Shown: positions 1-7,782, numbered from the stretch's first letter. The stretch is DNA of 11,396 nucleotides from an uncultured Bacilli bacterium (GCA_944329255.1 CALVIA010000030.1:1-11396); one strand, 5' to 3'. Numbers and translations are program-made. Notes: a model not told the origin generated them from the sequence alone.

Positions 1-23
1 CCCTACTTTCTTACTATACTTAT

Positions 24-53
24 AGTATATACTTTTACAGAAGTATTTGTCAA
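24..53 (-). promoter_or_regulatory. Sigma-A type promoter reading out of the window
   Basis: On the minus strand a perfect -35 TTGACA (53 to 48) is followed, 18 bases on, by TATACT (29 to 24). This is the same pair and spacing as the tRNA promoter at 11220-11249. Its transcript would start near base 17 and leave the window, so the gene it serves is not visible. The -10 lies in overlapping palindromes, AGTATATACT (24-33) and ACTATACTTATAGT (13-26), which could be a binding site or simply AT-rich sequence. It sits downstream of the terminator at 87-111, so it is a separate transcription unit. Confidence 0.6.
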
Positions 54-86
54 GCACTCATTCTTTTTATATTATATAAAAATATT

Positions 87-111
87 AAAAAAATACCATT
101 TTACTGGTATT
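87..111 (-). terminator. Rho-independent terminator after the zinc-ribbon gene
   Basis: Read on the minus strand, bases 111-105 and 98-92 pair as a 7-bp stem (AATACCA with TGGTATT) with a six-base loop. An uninterrupted run of seven T follows (93 to 87). It lies 8 bases past the stop codon of the zinc-ribbon gene, as expected for an intrinsic terminator. Confidence 0.75.
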
Positions 112-118
112 ATTTTTA

Positions 119-823
119 TTAAAGAAATATTTGTGGTAATAAATATAAAGAAACAAATAATGCAATTAAATATGCTGAAGTAAATACATAAACATATTTA
201 TTTTTATCAATTTTAATAATTTCATTAAATCCAAAAAATAAATTAAATAAATGTATAAAAAATGAAACTGTTAAGATTAATAATGATAAACGTATATTAA
301 TATATATAAATATTAGTGCAACTAAAGTTGTAATAGTTGTAAATACAGAACTTACTCCAATTAATGCATATATCTTTTTTATATCAGATTCAGTTTTTAA
401 AACTTTTCTTAAAATTATATGTAATAATCCTCCAAAACAAAAATTATAAGCAGCAAACAATAAAGTAAAAATTAAAAATACTTTTATAGAAACATTTGAA
501 GAAACAGTTAAATTAAAATTTGAAAAATTATTTATCATAGAATTCATAGAAAAGACACTTTCATTTGCTAATAAATACATAAATAATCCTGATATAATAG
601 AACTTATAATAATCATAATAATTCCAATATTAAATTTAGATCTTTTACTATAATCTTTTATAGTATCAAAAGGATATACAAAAATTCTTTTTGATACTTT
701 TATATAATTATCTACAATATCATTTAATACTTCTGTATTAATATTAACCTCACTATCTTTTTTACACTCACATTTTTTTCCTTCTTCTAATTTTTTTCCA
801 CAATTTGGACAAAACTTTCCCAT
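119..823 (-). CDS. Zinc-ribbon, multi-pass membrane protein (Yip1-like)
   Basis: 234 residues. The N-terminus is a short zinc ribbon with Cys5, Cys8, Cys18 and Cys20 (CPNCG, then CEC). A charged linker (about 21-62) follows, then about five hydrophobic segments near 64-86, 112-136, 151-174, 177-199 and 209-230. This layout of a cytoplasmic zinc ribbon on a polytopic membrane domain is common in Bacillota and resembles Yip1-domain proteins, whose bacterial role is mostly unknown. A strong AGGAGG site four to five bases before the ATG supports the start. It lies 46 bases after the Gx-transporter gene but has its own promoter at 845-873 and its own terminator, so it may be expressed separately. 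No enzymatic motif is visible. The Yip1 assignment is a judgement from topology, not from a decisive motif. Confidence 0.75.
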   Translation of the reverse strand: MGKFCPNCGKKLEEGKKCECKKDSEVNINTEVLNDIVDNYIKVSKRIFVYPFDTIKDYSKRSKFNIGIIMIIISSIISGLFMYLLANESVFSMNSMINNFSNFNLTVSSNVSIKVFLIFTLLFAAYNFCFGGLLHIILRKVLKTESDIKKIYALIGVSSVFTTITTLVALIFIYINIRLSLLILTVSFFIHLFNLFFGFNEIIKIDKNKYVYVFTSAYLIALFVSLYLLPQIFL

Positions 824-844
824 ACACTCCTCCTAACATATATA

Positions 845-873
845 ATTATATTTACTTTTTTTTAAAATATCAA
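845..873 (-). promoter_or_regulatory. Promoter of the zinc-ribbon gene
   Basis: On the minus strand TTGATA (873 to 868), a 17-base spacer and TATAAT (850 to 845) make a near-consensus sigma-A promoter. The -35 overlaps the stop codon of the upstream Gx-transporter gene. Initiation is expected near 838, leaving a leader of about 15 bases that consists mainly of the AGGAGG ribosome-binding site. Read-through from the upstream operon is also possible, since no terminator is visible between the two genes. Confidence 0.65.
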
Positions 874-1361
874 TTATTTTTTAATTTTATTAAATTATTT
901 GTACATAATCCAATTACAATACCAGTAATAATAGATGAAAATAGTAAAACTGGCAAATAATAAATAATATTAATATTAGACAATAATATAATTGCAACAA
1001 TTATCTGTCCTATACTATGAAATATAGATCCTATAATACTTATTCCTACAATTGATAATTTAGTTATTTTTTTAAATAAAAACATAAAAATTAAACTAAA
1101 TAAAGCCCCTGACAAACTAAACAAAAATGTTATATTAAATAATCCTGTTCTAAGAATACCAACTAATATAACCCTTAGTATGGATACATATAGTGCATCT
1201 TTTAATGTCATAGTATAAAGAATATATAATACAACTATATTAGCAAGTCCTAATTTTATTCCTGGTATTATTCCTACAATCGGTATAATACTTTCAATTA
1301 AACTAAGTACAACTGATATAGACAATAACATAGATATTTTAGATATTTTTTTTACATCCAT
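870..1361 (-). CDS. Gx transporter family membrane protein (HepI/EetB-like)
   Basis: 163 residues, almost entirely hydrophobic, about five membrane segments. It carries features of the Gx transporter family (Pfam Hpre_diP_synt_I, once called heptaprenyl diphosphate synthase component I): IPGIKLGLAN near 32-41, LRVILVGI near 62-69, LSGAL near 83-87 and HSIGQI near 115-120. The fold resembles small ECF-type S components. In Listeria the homologue in the extracellular electron transfer locus is EetB, from memory. I place the start at 1361: GAGG lies five bases upstream, and the alternative start at 1376 has no ribosome-binding site. The upstream gene's TGA is part of that GAGG site (TGAGG), so the two are probably translationally coupled. 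The substrate is unknown. Prenyl or quinone-linked and flavin-linked roles have both been suggested for the family. Confidence 0.8.
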   Translation of the reverse strand: MDVKKISKISMLLSISVVLSLIESIIPIVGIIPGIKLGLANIVVLYILYTMTLKDALYVSILRVILVGILRTGLFNITFLFSLSGALFSLIFMFLFKKITKLSIVGISIIGSIFHSIGQIIVAIILLSNINIIYYLPVLLFSSIITGIVIGLCTNNLIKLKNN

Positions 1362-1368
1362 ACAAACC

Positions 1369-1704
1369 TCACACAACTACATCATACTCATTATTATTAA
1401 AATCAATTACTATTTTATTTGGTAAACATACAATTGGTATATTATTTACAAAACCTTGTTTACTACATAAATGAAGTGAAGAATTCTCTTTTTTTACTCT
1501 AAGTTTATTATCTTTAACTTCAATTATAACTTCACCATTATATCCATTTACTTTATATATGTCATCTTTTTTTAAATCTATTTTTTTAATTAAATTATTT
1601 TCATAATAAACATACGCATAAGATTTTTTATCATTTAAAAACAAATAAAATATAAAAATTACAGTTGATAATATTAATATTAAAATAAAATCACTTTTGT
1701 TCAT
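1369..1704 (-). CDS. NusG domain II membrane-anchored protein (EetA-like)
   Basis: 111 residues from the ATG at 1704. A single N-terminal membrane segment (about 6-23) is followed by an extracytoplasmic beta domain. The family signature is near the C-terminus: LCSKQGF (Cys80) and IVCLPNK (Cys93), the paired cysteines usual in NusG-domain-II proteins. Despite the name it is not a transcription factor; it lacks the NGN and KOW parts of NusG. Members commonly sit beside Gx transporters and ApbE, as EetA does in Listeria. A longer reading starts at a GTG at 1740, but the ATG start puts the membrane anchor directly at the N-terminus and overlaps the end of apbE by only 14 bases. The ribosome-binding site is weak (GATAAG), so translation may depend on ribosomes finishing apbE. 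Confidence 0.8.
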   Translation of the reverse strand: MNKSDFILILILSTVIFIFYLFLNDKKSYAYVYYENNLIKKIDLKKDDIYKVNGYNGEVIIEVKDNKLRVKKENSSLHLCSKQGFVNNIPIVCLPNKIVIDFNNNEYDVVV

Positions 1705-2665
1705 ACTTATCAAATGAATCTGAATAATATATTTGATCACTATACCAGATTGCTTCTATTCCCTCTTTTTCGTTTACCAATTTTAATCCATCTTCTATAG
1801 GTAACATAAATAAATAAGTAGACATTATATCAGCATATGCTGAATTTTCTGTAATAACCGTAACACTTTTTGTATAATTATCTGGAAATAAAGTTTTAGG
1901 ATTAATTATATGACTATAAATATTTCCATCATATTCATAATATCTTTGATAGCTTCCACTTGTAACTATAGAAACATTTTCTACACTTAAAGTCTTATAA
2001 ATATTAGATGTATTAAATGGTTCTTCTAATCCTACATTATATTTTTTTAATCTATATTTATTTCCTAATTTTACATTTCCACCAGCATTAATTAAATATT
2101 TATTTATATTTTCATCTTCTAAATACTTACCAACTAACTCAGTAACATATCCTTTTACATATGCCCCTAAATCCAATTTAACATCTTTCTTTTTCAAATA
2201 TATGTTGTCAGTTAATGAAATATAAGAAATATCAATCGGCTTATCTAACTCATATAAGTTAGGAACCCCACTTTCCTTTTCTCTATACTCTTTCCAAACA
2301 TCAATAACATTTCCCATTGCAATATTAATATATCCATCAGTTTCATCATACATTTTTATTCCATAATTAATTATTTCACTTAATTCATTACTTATTTCTA
2401 TTTTTTCATTAACCTTTAATACATTATTTAAATAATAAACATTAATTACATCTTCATATTCATTATATCTATCAGTTAATTTATGATATTTTTCATACAT
2501 CTTTTCAATATCTGATAAAGCCTTATTGGCATGTTCTTCATCAACATCATATAATTTTATCTCAATAGCTGTATCCATGTAAAACAAAGTTTTATCATAC
2601 ATATCATTTTTATTACAACCTGATAAAATAAATATAAATAATATAAGTAAAACTATTTTTTTCAT
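1691..2665 (-). CDS. apbE: FAD:protein FMN transferase lipoprotein (ApbE)
   Basis: 324 residues. ApbE moves FMN from FAD onto a Thr or Ser of a target protein outside the membrane. The signal peptide ends in a lipobox, LSGC (14-17), so the mature enzyme is lipid-anchored at Cys17. Family motifs appear in order: YMDTAIEI (29-36), DLGAYVKGY (165-173), NAGGN (193-197), TSGSYQRY (235-242), YSHIINPKT (250-258) and YADIMST (277-283), with the Mg-binding Asp279 and Thr283 intact. The usual PRTG is PKTL here. The length is typical. A GAGGAGG site precedes the ATG and contains the stop codon of the upstream synthase gene, nine bases away. No protein in this window shows a recognisable FMN-acceptor site, so the target is encoded elsewhere. 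With its NusG-II and Gx neighbours this matches the Listeria FmnB setting. Confidence 0.93.
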   Translation of the reverse strand: MKKIVLLILFIFILSGCNKNDMYDKTLFYMDTAIEIKLYDVDEEHANKALSDIEKMYEKYHKLTDRYNEYEDVINVYYLNNVLKVNEKIEISNELSEIINYGIKMYDETDGYINIAMGNVIDVWKEYREKESGVPNLYELDKPIDISYISLTDNIYLKKKDVKLDLGAYVKGYVTELVGKYLEDENINKYLINAGGNVKLGNKYRLKKYNVGLEEPFNTSNIYKTLSVENVSIVTSGSYQRYYEYDGNIYSHIINPKTLFPDNYTKSVTVITENSAYADIMSTYLFMLPIEDGLKLVNEKEGIEAIWYSDQIYYSDSFDKYEQK

Positions 2666-2674
2666 ATTCCCTCC

Positions 2675-3505
2675 TCAAACATATTTATCAAATTCATCAT
2701 CAGAATCACATTTGATATCAATTAACTTACTATCAACCGGATTTTTAAATACAATCCGAGAATGATGTAGCAATAATCTATTAACATTATCCTTTATACC
2801 ATATTTCCTATCACCTAAAACAGGATGGTGAATATCTTTCATGTGAACTCTTATTTGATTTTTTCTACCGGTATCTAAATATATTAAAATCTTTGAATAT
2901 TTATTATTATTTTTTAATCTTTTATATCTAGTAACAGAATATTTACCAGAAGAAGAAGAATAAACAATATGATTATCATTTTCTTTTAAATACGATTTTA
3001 TAATACCTTCTTTATCGGTAATTCCATGAACTATTGCAACATATTCTCTTATATTTACTATATTATTCCATTCACTTTGTAATTTTTCCTTTATTTTAAT
3101 ATTTTTAGCAAATATAACTATACCACTAGTATCTTTATCTAATCTATTTACTATAAATATTTTATTATTTTTATTAGTTTTTTTTACATAAGAAGATACT
3201 TCTTTATATAAAGTATTTTCACTAATATTATTATTTGAAACAGTTAATAATTTATCTTTTTTATTAACAATAATTAAATTTTTATCTTCATATAATATAT
3301 CTAATTTAGTATTAAACATCTTTATAACAATATTGTCATTAACATTTAAATCAAAATCAAATTTAGTAACTTTTTTTTCATTAACATAAACACATCCATT
3401 TTTTAATAATGTCTTAATATTATTTTTAGATTTGTTTACATTTGAATATAAAAAATTTAATAACTTATCTTTTTTTAGAACTCTAAATTCTAATATGTTC
3501 TTCAT
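2675..3505 (-). CDS. RluA-family pseudouridine synthase
   Basis: 276 residues from the ATG at 3505. It is predicted to convert uridine to pseudouridine in ribosomal RNA or tRNA in the cytoplasm. Residues 1-62 look like an S4 RNA-binding domain. The catalytic domain begins near ILYEDKNLIIVNK (70-82), the catalytic motif is NRLDKDTSG (120-128) with Asp123, and the C-terminal signature is GRKNQIRVHM (213-222), then HHPVLGDRKYG. Two common family histidines are Asn here: Asn120 (HRLD) and Asn216 (GRTHQIR). This probably marks a subfamily, since the catalytic Asp is kept. An upstream ATG at 3517 would overlap the predicted transcription start, whereas 3505 has GGTGG a few bases before it. It heads the operon with apbE. 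The target uridine cannot be told from sequence. Confidence 0.88.
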   Translation of the reverse strand: MKNILEFRVLKKDKLLNFLYSNVNKSKNNIKTLLKNGCVYVNEKKVTKFDFDLNVNDNIVIKMFNTKLDILYEDKNLIIVNKKDKLLTVSNNNISENTLYKEVSSYVKKTNKNNKIFIVNRLDKDTSGIVIFAKNIKIKEKLQSEWNNIVNIREYVAIVHGITDKEGIIKSYLKENDNHIVYSSSSGKYSVTRYKRLKNNNKYSKILIYLDTGRKNQIRVHMKDIHHPVLGDRKYGIKDNVNRLLLHHSRIVFKNPVDSKLIDIKCDSDDEFDKYV

Positions 3506-3521
3506 ATGAACCACCATATTA

Positions 3522-3550
3522 AGTATACAAAAAAAATAGACATATGTCTA
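3522..3550 (-). promoter_or_regulatory. Promoter of the RluA-apbE operon, nested in a terminator
   Basis: On the minus strand TAGACA (3550 to 3545), a 17-base spacer and TATACT (3527 to 3522) form a sigma-A promoter with one -35 mismatch. The -35 lies inside the terminator hairpin of the upstream operon and overlaps that operon's last stop codon. Initiation near 3515 would leave a leader of only about ten bases before the ATG at 3505. Confidence 0.5.
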
Positions 3551-3555
3551 TTTTT
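3529..3555 (-). terminator. Terminator of the glucosaminidase operon
   Basis: Bases 3532-3555 are a perfect 24-base palindrome centred on CATATG. As minus-strand RNA it gives a 10-bp stem with an ATAT loop, and the 3' arm runs into eight U (3536 to 3529). Only two G-C pairs are present, so it may be leaky. The TAG stop of the 534-residue gene (3550 to 3548) is inside the stem. Confidence 0.65.
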
Positions 3556-5152
3556 CAAGCTTAACAATTTCGTTAATTTCACTATTTTCAATAAAAGAAA
3601 CATTAATTTTATTTTTATTTTCCAAAAATGGAATTAAATTTGGATTAATATTTATATTAGCTTTATATTTATTATTATTTTCATCAGTAAAATAATAATA
3701 TGTATTTCCATTAATTACAACATTTGTTAAATTATTAATAATTATTTCTTTTGTAACTAGTTTATCCTCATCTATTACCTTATCATCCCCTAAATAATTT
3801 AAAGCAGCCTTTTCTATTCCTTCTTTTGAATCAGTTACAACAACCTTTTGATAATCCTTTACATCTACAAATGCATACATTTTTACTAAACCCGCATCAT
3901 CTTTTAAAGACATCAAATATGTAGGTTTACCGTTTAAATTTATTAACAATGGAAATGAAGCATCGTAATCCATTTGCTGAACTTGTCCTTCTGCACTATC
4001 CATTGCTGAAAATTCCTCAGCACCTGCAATCTCATAAAAAGTAGTCTCCTTAGTTCTTAAATTAGAAAGAATAAAACCTATATTAGATTCATCAGATAAA
4101 ACCGATGTAACACCTGTATATAAATAAACATCATCATCTATTATTGTATAATTATATCCTTCAGTTGTAGAAACAACTTCCTTTTGTCCAAACAAAGTAT
4201 TTAAAAAACCATTTTTATATAATCCCCAATTATTTACTTGCTCAATTATTAAATCAGCAGAATAAACATGATCTACCCAAGAAGGAACGTCTTTAACATC
4301 ATAAATTTTTGATTCCCCATTAACTGGATTAAATATTATTACCTGAGAAACTTCTTTTCTAAGTCCAACTCCAACATATTTTATTACAGGTACTATCCAA
4401 TATGGATTACCTTCATTATCTATCTCAAAATTTTCATCACCAAAAATAAGAGTTGGATATTGAAGTCTTAATTTTCTATATAGATTTTCAAAGAAATACG
4501 CAGAAGGATCATATTTTATTTTGTTTTCTAATCTATTTAAAGACGCTTTTCCATCAACTGAATTAACCATTATATATGCAGGAATCCCATCTTTATGATT
4601 AGTTAAATATTTAATAAATCCAGAATACCCCAATGGAGTTACTCTTACTATTTCATCATTATAATTTATTTGTGTATATAAAGAAGATACATAAAATTGA
4701 GAAACCAAATCAGTCATCTGCCCCATAACCCTATCTCCAAGTTTACGACTTGATTCTTTATCTAAAAGAGGGATATGATTAAAATCAACCTCTTTTAGAT
4801 CTTCGTTAAAATTCCCATTTTCATTTATTTTAATTCTATTATAATAAGCTTTAGAATTAAAAACAGGAGATAAAAAGAAATTAATAACTAAAATAATTGG
4901 TATAATTGAAAATGCAATTATAAAACCATAAAGCATACCTTTATTTCTAAAATTATAATTTCTTGCATATATTTTCTTCGTAAAATCTATAAATAAATTT
5001 GGAAGAGAAATAATTAAATAAAACATATAAATTGAAATACAATAAACATAAAATATTATTGAATGTAAATTAATTGGTGGCAACATAAAATAATATAAAA
5101 ATAATGCAAATAAAATTGTTAAACATATTCTAATAATTAAATTTTTTTTCAT
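3548..5152 (-). CDS. Large membrane-anchored protein, function unknown
   Basis: 534 residues, not assigned to a named family. Three membrane segments lie near 6-24, 30-56 and 72-97. The loop between the second and third is rich in Lys/Arg (about 58-71), so by the positive-inside rule the remaining 435 residues face outward. That part is dense in motifs that look conserved: TPLGYSGFIKY (172-182), YDPSAYFF (214-221), FEIDNEGNPYWI (242-253), DVPSWVDHVYSAD (288-300), TGVTSVLSDESNIGFIL (346-362), SAMDSAEGQVQ (382-392) and SLKDDAGLVKMYAF (415-428). The last 60 or so residues may be a small beta-barrel. No catalytic motif of a known enzyme is evident. A clear AAAGGA site precedes the start. It follows the GH73 glucosaminidase gene by 11 bases, so the two are co-transcribed, which suggests an envelope role. 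Confidence 0.8.
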   Translation of the reverse strand: MKKNLIIRICLTILFALFLYYFMLPPINLHSIIFYVYCISIYMFYLIISLPNLFIDFTKKIYARNYNFRNKGMLYGFIIAFSIIPIILVINFFLSPVFNSKAYYNRIKINENGNFNEDLKEVDFNHIPLLDKESSRKLGDRVMGQMTDLVSQFYVSSLYTQINYNDEIVRVTPLGYSGFIKYLTNHKDGIPAYIMVNSVDGKASLNRLENKIKYDPSAYFFENLYRKLRLQYPTLIFGDENFEIDNEGNPYWIVPVIKYVGVGLRKEVSQVIIFNPVNGESKIYDVKDVPSWVDHVYSADLIIEQVNNWGLYKNGFLNTLFGQKEVVSTTEGYNYTIIDDDVYLYTGVTSVLSDESNIGFILSNLRTKETTFYEIAGAEEFSAMDSAEGQVQQMDYDASFPLLINLNGKPTYLMSLKDDAGLVKMYAFVDVKDYQKVVVTDSKEGIEKAALNYLGDDKVIDEDKLVTKEIIINNLTNVVINGNTYYYFTDENNNKYKANININPNLIPFLENKNKINVSFIENSEINEIVKLEK

Positions 5153-5163
5153 AAAAATCCTTT

Positions 5164-7782
5164 CTATCTAACATTTAATTCTATTCTAAATCTTTTATTT
5201 TGATTAATACTTAAACTAAATGTTTTTCCGTCTATTTCCATAGTTGTATCTAATTTTCTAAAAAATATATCATCTAATTCAGCACAATCACTAACATTAG
5301 TATCAGTTTTTATATAAATTGCATAAGTTCCTTTTTTTAAATCTTTAATATTTATTGAATTATTAAACCATGCTCTAGTCTTATCATAATTATCAGGAAC
5401 AGCTAAATTTATTTGATATGGCCCATTATCTATATATCCTAAATCATATTCATATTTTTCAAATGTATTAATATCTTCAAAAATTATTTTTCTACTAACA
5501 TTGCTATTTTTTGAATAATCTCCTCCTATATTAAAAGAATATCCCATAATATTTAAATTACCATTTTCAAGTACTAAACTATCATATTGATTAAACATAT
5601 TACTAGAAGGTTGATTAGTATCATCAATACGACCATTATCTCTTATAAATAATTCAACTGGTATAGTTTTTAAATAATAATTTGTTCTAAATTGGTAACC
5701 TCTTTCCCCATCATTAAATTTATTAATACTTTTTTTAGAAAAATAATCACTTATAATTTCTTTAGATTCATATAATCCACTTCTTGCTCTTATATATAAT
5801 GAGTAATCTCCTTGTGGAATATCATTTAAACTTATATTTCCATTAAACCAAGAATATTCATAAGAATATTTTCCCTCACTCGGAATTGTATAAGGAATTT
5901 CTTTTGAATCTAAAATTCTATTTAAAGATTTCTCATATGTAGACTTAGTATTTTGATTTTCAAGTATTAAATCATAAGTTATATTGTTTGAACTTGAATT
6001 ATCATAATTAGTTATTGCCAAATACCCCATAATATTAATAGTTTTATCATCATTTAAAGACAATTTATCAAGTCCAAATAAACCGTCCTTCTTTATATAT
6101 ATACCCTTAATATTTTCACCAAGTAAAGTTATATAAGAAGAATGAACATACCCATAATTTATATTTCTATCATATAAATCAGTAGCTTTAGATATTCTTA
6201 AAACTTCTGTTCTATCATTTATTAATATAGCGTCAGTCTGTATTTTATACCAAATATTATTACCATCTATACTTTCACCCTCAACTTCTCCTAGTATAAC
6301 TACAGGAATATTTGATACATTATTAGATATCGAACTTAAATTATATAAGGTTTTAGATGAATTATTTGCATCTTTTTTTATAGGTACAGAATTAGTAATC
6401 GCTTTTATACCAATAGTATGTTTTCCATAATCCTTTAAATCACTAAAATTATCAAGTTGATAATATATTGCAGCAATCTTTTCACCCCAATATGGATCTG
6501 ATGCGTATTTAACATTTATACCACTATTTTTATTTCCTAAATGACCCCCATTATATCTTCCTATATCATCTTTTGTTTCAACAAATAATGTATTAATATA
6601 ATAATATGCATGTCTATAGATACAATCTGCTACCGTATTATATTTAGAAGCCGATTCCATAACCGAACTATCATAAGCATTATGTCCAAATAAATTATTA
6701 TTTTTTATTGCAAGAGAACTTGTCCCCCAACCACTTTCATTTATAGCAGTAGCAAATGAAATACTTGAATTAACTCCATATTTGTTTTGAGCATCTATAA
6801 ATGTCAATTCTTCTCCGAATAAAGCACTACTTTTTTCAGTAGTATAACCTCTTGATACTAAAAAATTTCTTAAATCATCTGCAGTAATATTTGAATTAGC
6901 CCTTACTGACATATACATGTAATAATTATAATATGGAATTACATTTGCACTCTTATTTGTACTTCCATTTTTATAATCTTCTAACATATTTTCAAGAGAT
7001 GTATAAAAATAATTCCCATCAAAACTATAATATTTTATTGTATTACCATTTGCATCTTTACTAGCTAAATCAGTTGGTGCAGGTCCCAAATTAATGTAAT
7101 TTGAATAACAATTACTAGCAGTTATCTTTTTTGACAATCTATGAACTAATTCACCATTATCATTTATATAATAATAACTAGGACTTTTAACTGCTACTAA
7201 TGGAACAATATCATAACCATTATATTTTTTACCACTTAATGACAAAATAGAATTTATCCACCCTGTTACACCTGATATCTTCATTTTAACTCTAGATGTC
7301 CCATTATTATAATCAATAAAAGCAGCATCAACACCACCAAAATATCCATTTCCATTTATATATGTATAAGCATTATTATTTGTTGCACTAGTATAAACAT
7401 TTGTTGTTATAGCTGAAGTTCCTGTAGTATTTAAATCAACAAGTGCATACTGACTATAAATTATTTTATTAACATAATTACCATCAGTATCTTTTCTCTT
7501 ACCAACGATTGCAACAGTTTTATCAGAAGTTGATGATAAAGTTTTCATAAAATCTAAAGCATCATCATACATATCAAAACTTTTTATATATTCCAAATTT
7601 TCATTTGTATAAGTAACTGTAGATACATTATCACATGTAGTATTAGTACCAGTTGCTTTAACATATACCACATGATAATTGCCACTTTCAAAATTAAATT
7701 CTACTAATGCTAAAACATTATTTAAAGGCATTATAATTTCAAATAATATACAAAATAATAATAAATATGCAATTTTTTTCAT
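5164..7782 (-). CDS. Secreted GH73 N-acetylglucosaminidase, multidomain
   Basis: 872 residues. A signal peptide (1-25, ending VLA) directs export. Residues 30-310 form an N-terminal region of unknown fold, rich in Tyr and Asn. The glucosaminidase domain spans about 320-445: INESGWGTS holds the likely catalytic Glu349, followed by NNNLFGHNAY and DPYWGEKIAAIYYQ, as in LytG/Atl-type enzymes that cut peptidoglycan at N-acetylglucosamine. An SH3-like wall-binding domain follows (about 455-555; WYKIQTD, YGYVHSSYI). The C-terminus has two related beta domains, about 563-715 and 727-850, sharing NIMGY (583, 744), WFN (645, 805) and a D/TY-x-x-YI strand (659, 819). The ribosome-binding site is G-rich but imperfect (GGGTGTGG). 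It is first in an operon with the 534-residue membrane protein. No LPXTG or transmembrane anchor is seen. Confidence 0.88.
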   Translation of the reverse strand: MKKIAYLLLFCILFEIIMPLNNVLALVEFNFESGNYHVVYVKATGTNTTCDNVSTVTYTNENLEYIKSFDMYDDALDFMKTLSSTSDKTVAIVGKRKDTDGNYVNKIIYSQYALVDLNTTGTSAITTNVYTSATNNNAYTYINGNGYFGGVDAAFIDYNNGTSRVKMKISGVTGWINSILSLSGKKYNGYDIVPLVAVKSPSYYYINDNGELVHRLSKKITASNCYSNYINLGPAPTDLASKDANGNTIKYYSFDGNYFYTSLENMLEDYKNGSTNKSANVIPYYNYYMYMSVRANSNITADDLRNFLVSRGYTTEKSSALFGEELTFIDAQNKYGVNSSISFATAINESGWGTSSLAIKNNNLFGHNAYDSSVMESASKYNTVADCIYRHAYYYINTLFVETKDDIGRYNGGHLGNKNSGINVKYASDPYWGEKIAAIYYQLDNFSDLKDYGKHTIGIKAITNSVPIKKDANNSSKTLYNLSSISNNVSNIPVVILGEVEGESIDGNNIWYKIQTDAILINDRTEVLRISKATDLYDRNINYGYVHSSYITLLGENIKGIYIKKDGLFGLDKLSLNDDKTINIMGYLAITNYDNSSSNNITYDLILENQNTKSTYEKSLNRILDSKEIPYTIPSEGKYSYEYSWFNGNISLNDIPQGDYSLYIRARSGLYESKEIISDYFSKKSINKFNDGERGYQFRTNYYLKTIPVELFIRDNGRIDDTNQPSSNMFNQYDSLVLENGNLNIMGYSFNIGGDYSKNSNVSRKIIFEDINTFEKYEYDLGYIDNGPYQINLAVPDNYDKTRAWFNNSINIKDLKKGTYAIYIKTDTNVSDCAELDDIFFRKLDTTMEIDGKTFSLSINQNKRFRIELNVR

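Noticed and set aside
46..62. Possible HrcA (CIRCE) heat-shock operator
   Set aside because: On the minus strand GAGTGCTT resembles one half of CIRCE, but the partner arm at the required nine-base spacing is absent.
1369..1740. Longer NusG-II protein starting at the GTG at 1740
   Set aside because: The extra 12 residues sit before the membrane anchor, lie wholly inside apbE and have no ribosome-binding site; the ATG at 1704 fits the family better.
119..7782. UGA read as tryptophan (mollicute code)
   Set aside because: TGA closes the synthase, apbE, NusG-II and Gx genes at sensible family lengths, and Trp residues are encoded by TGG.
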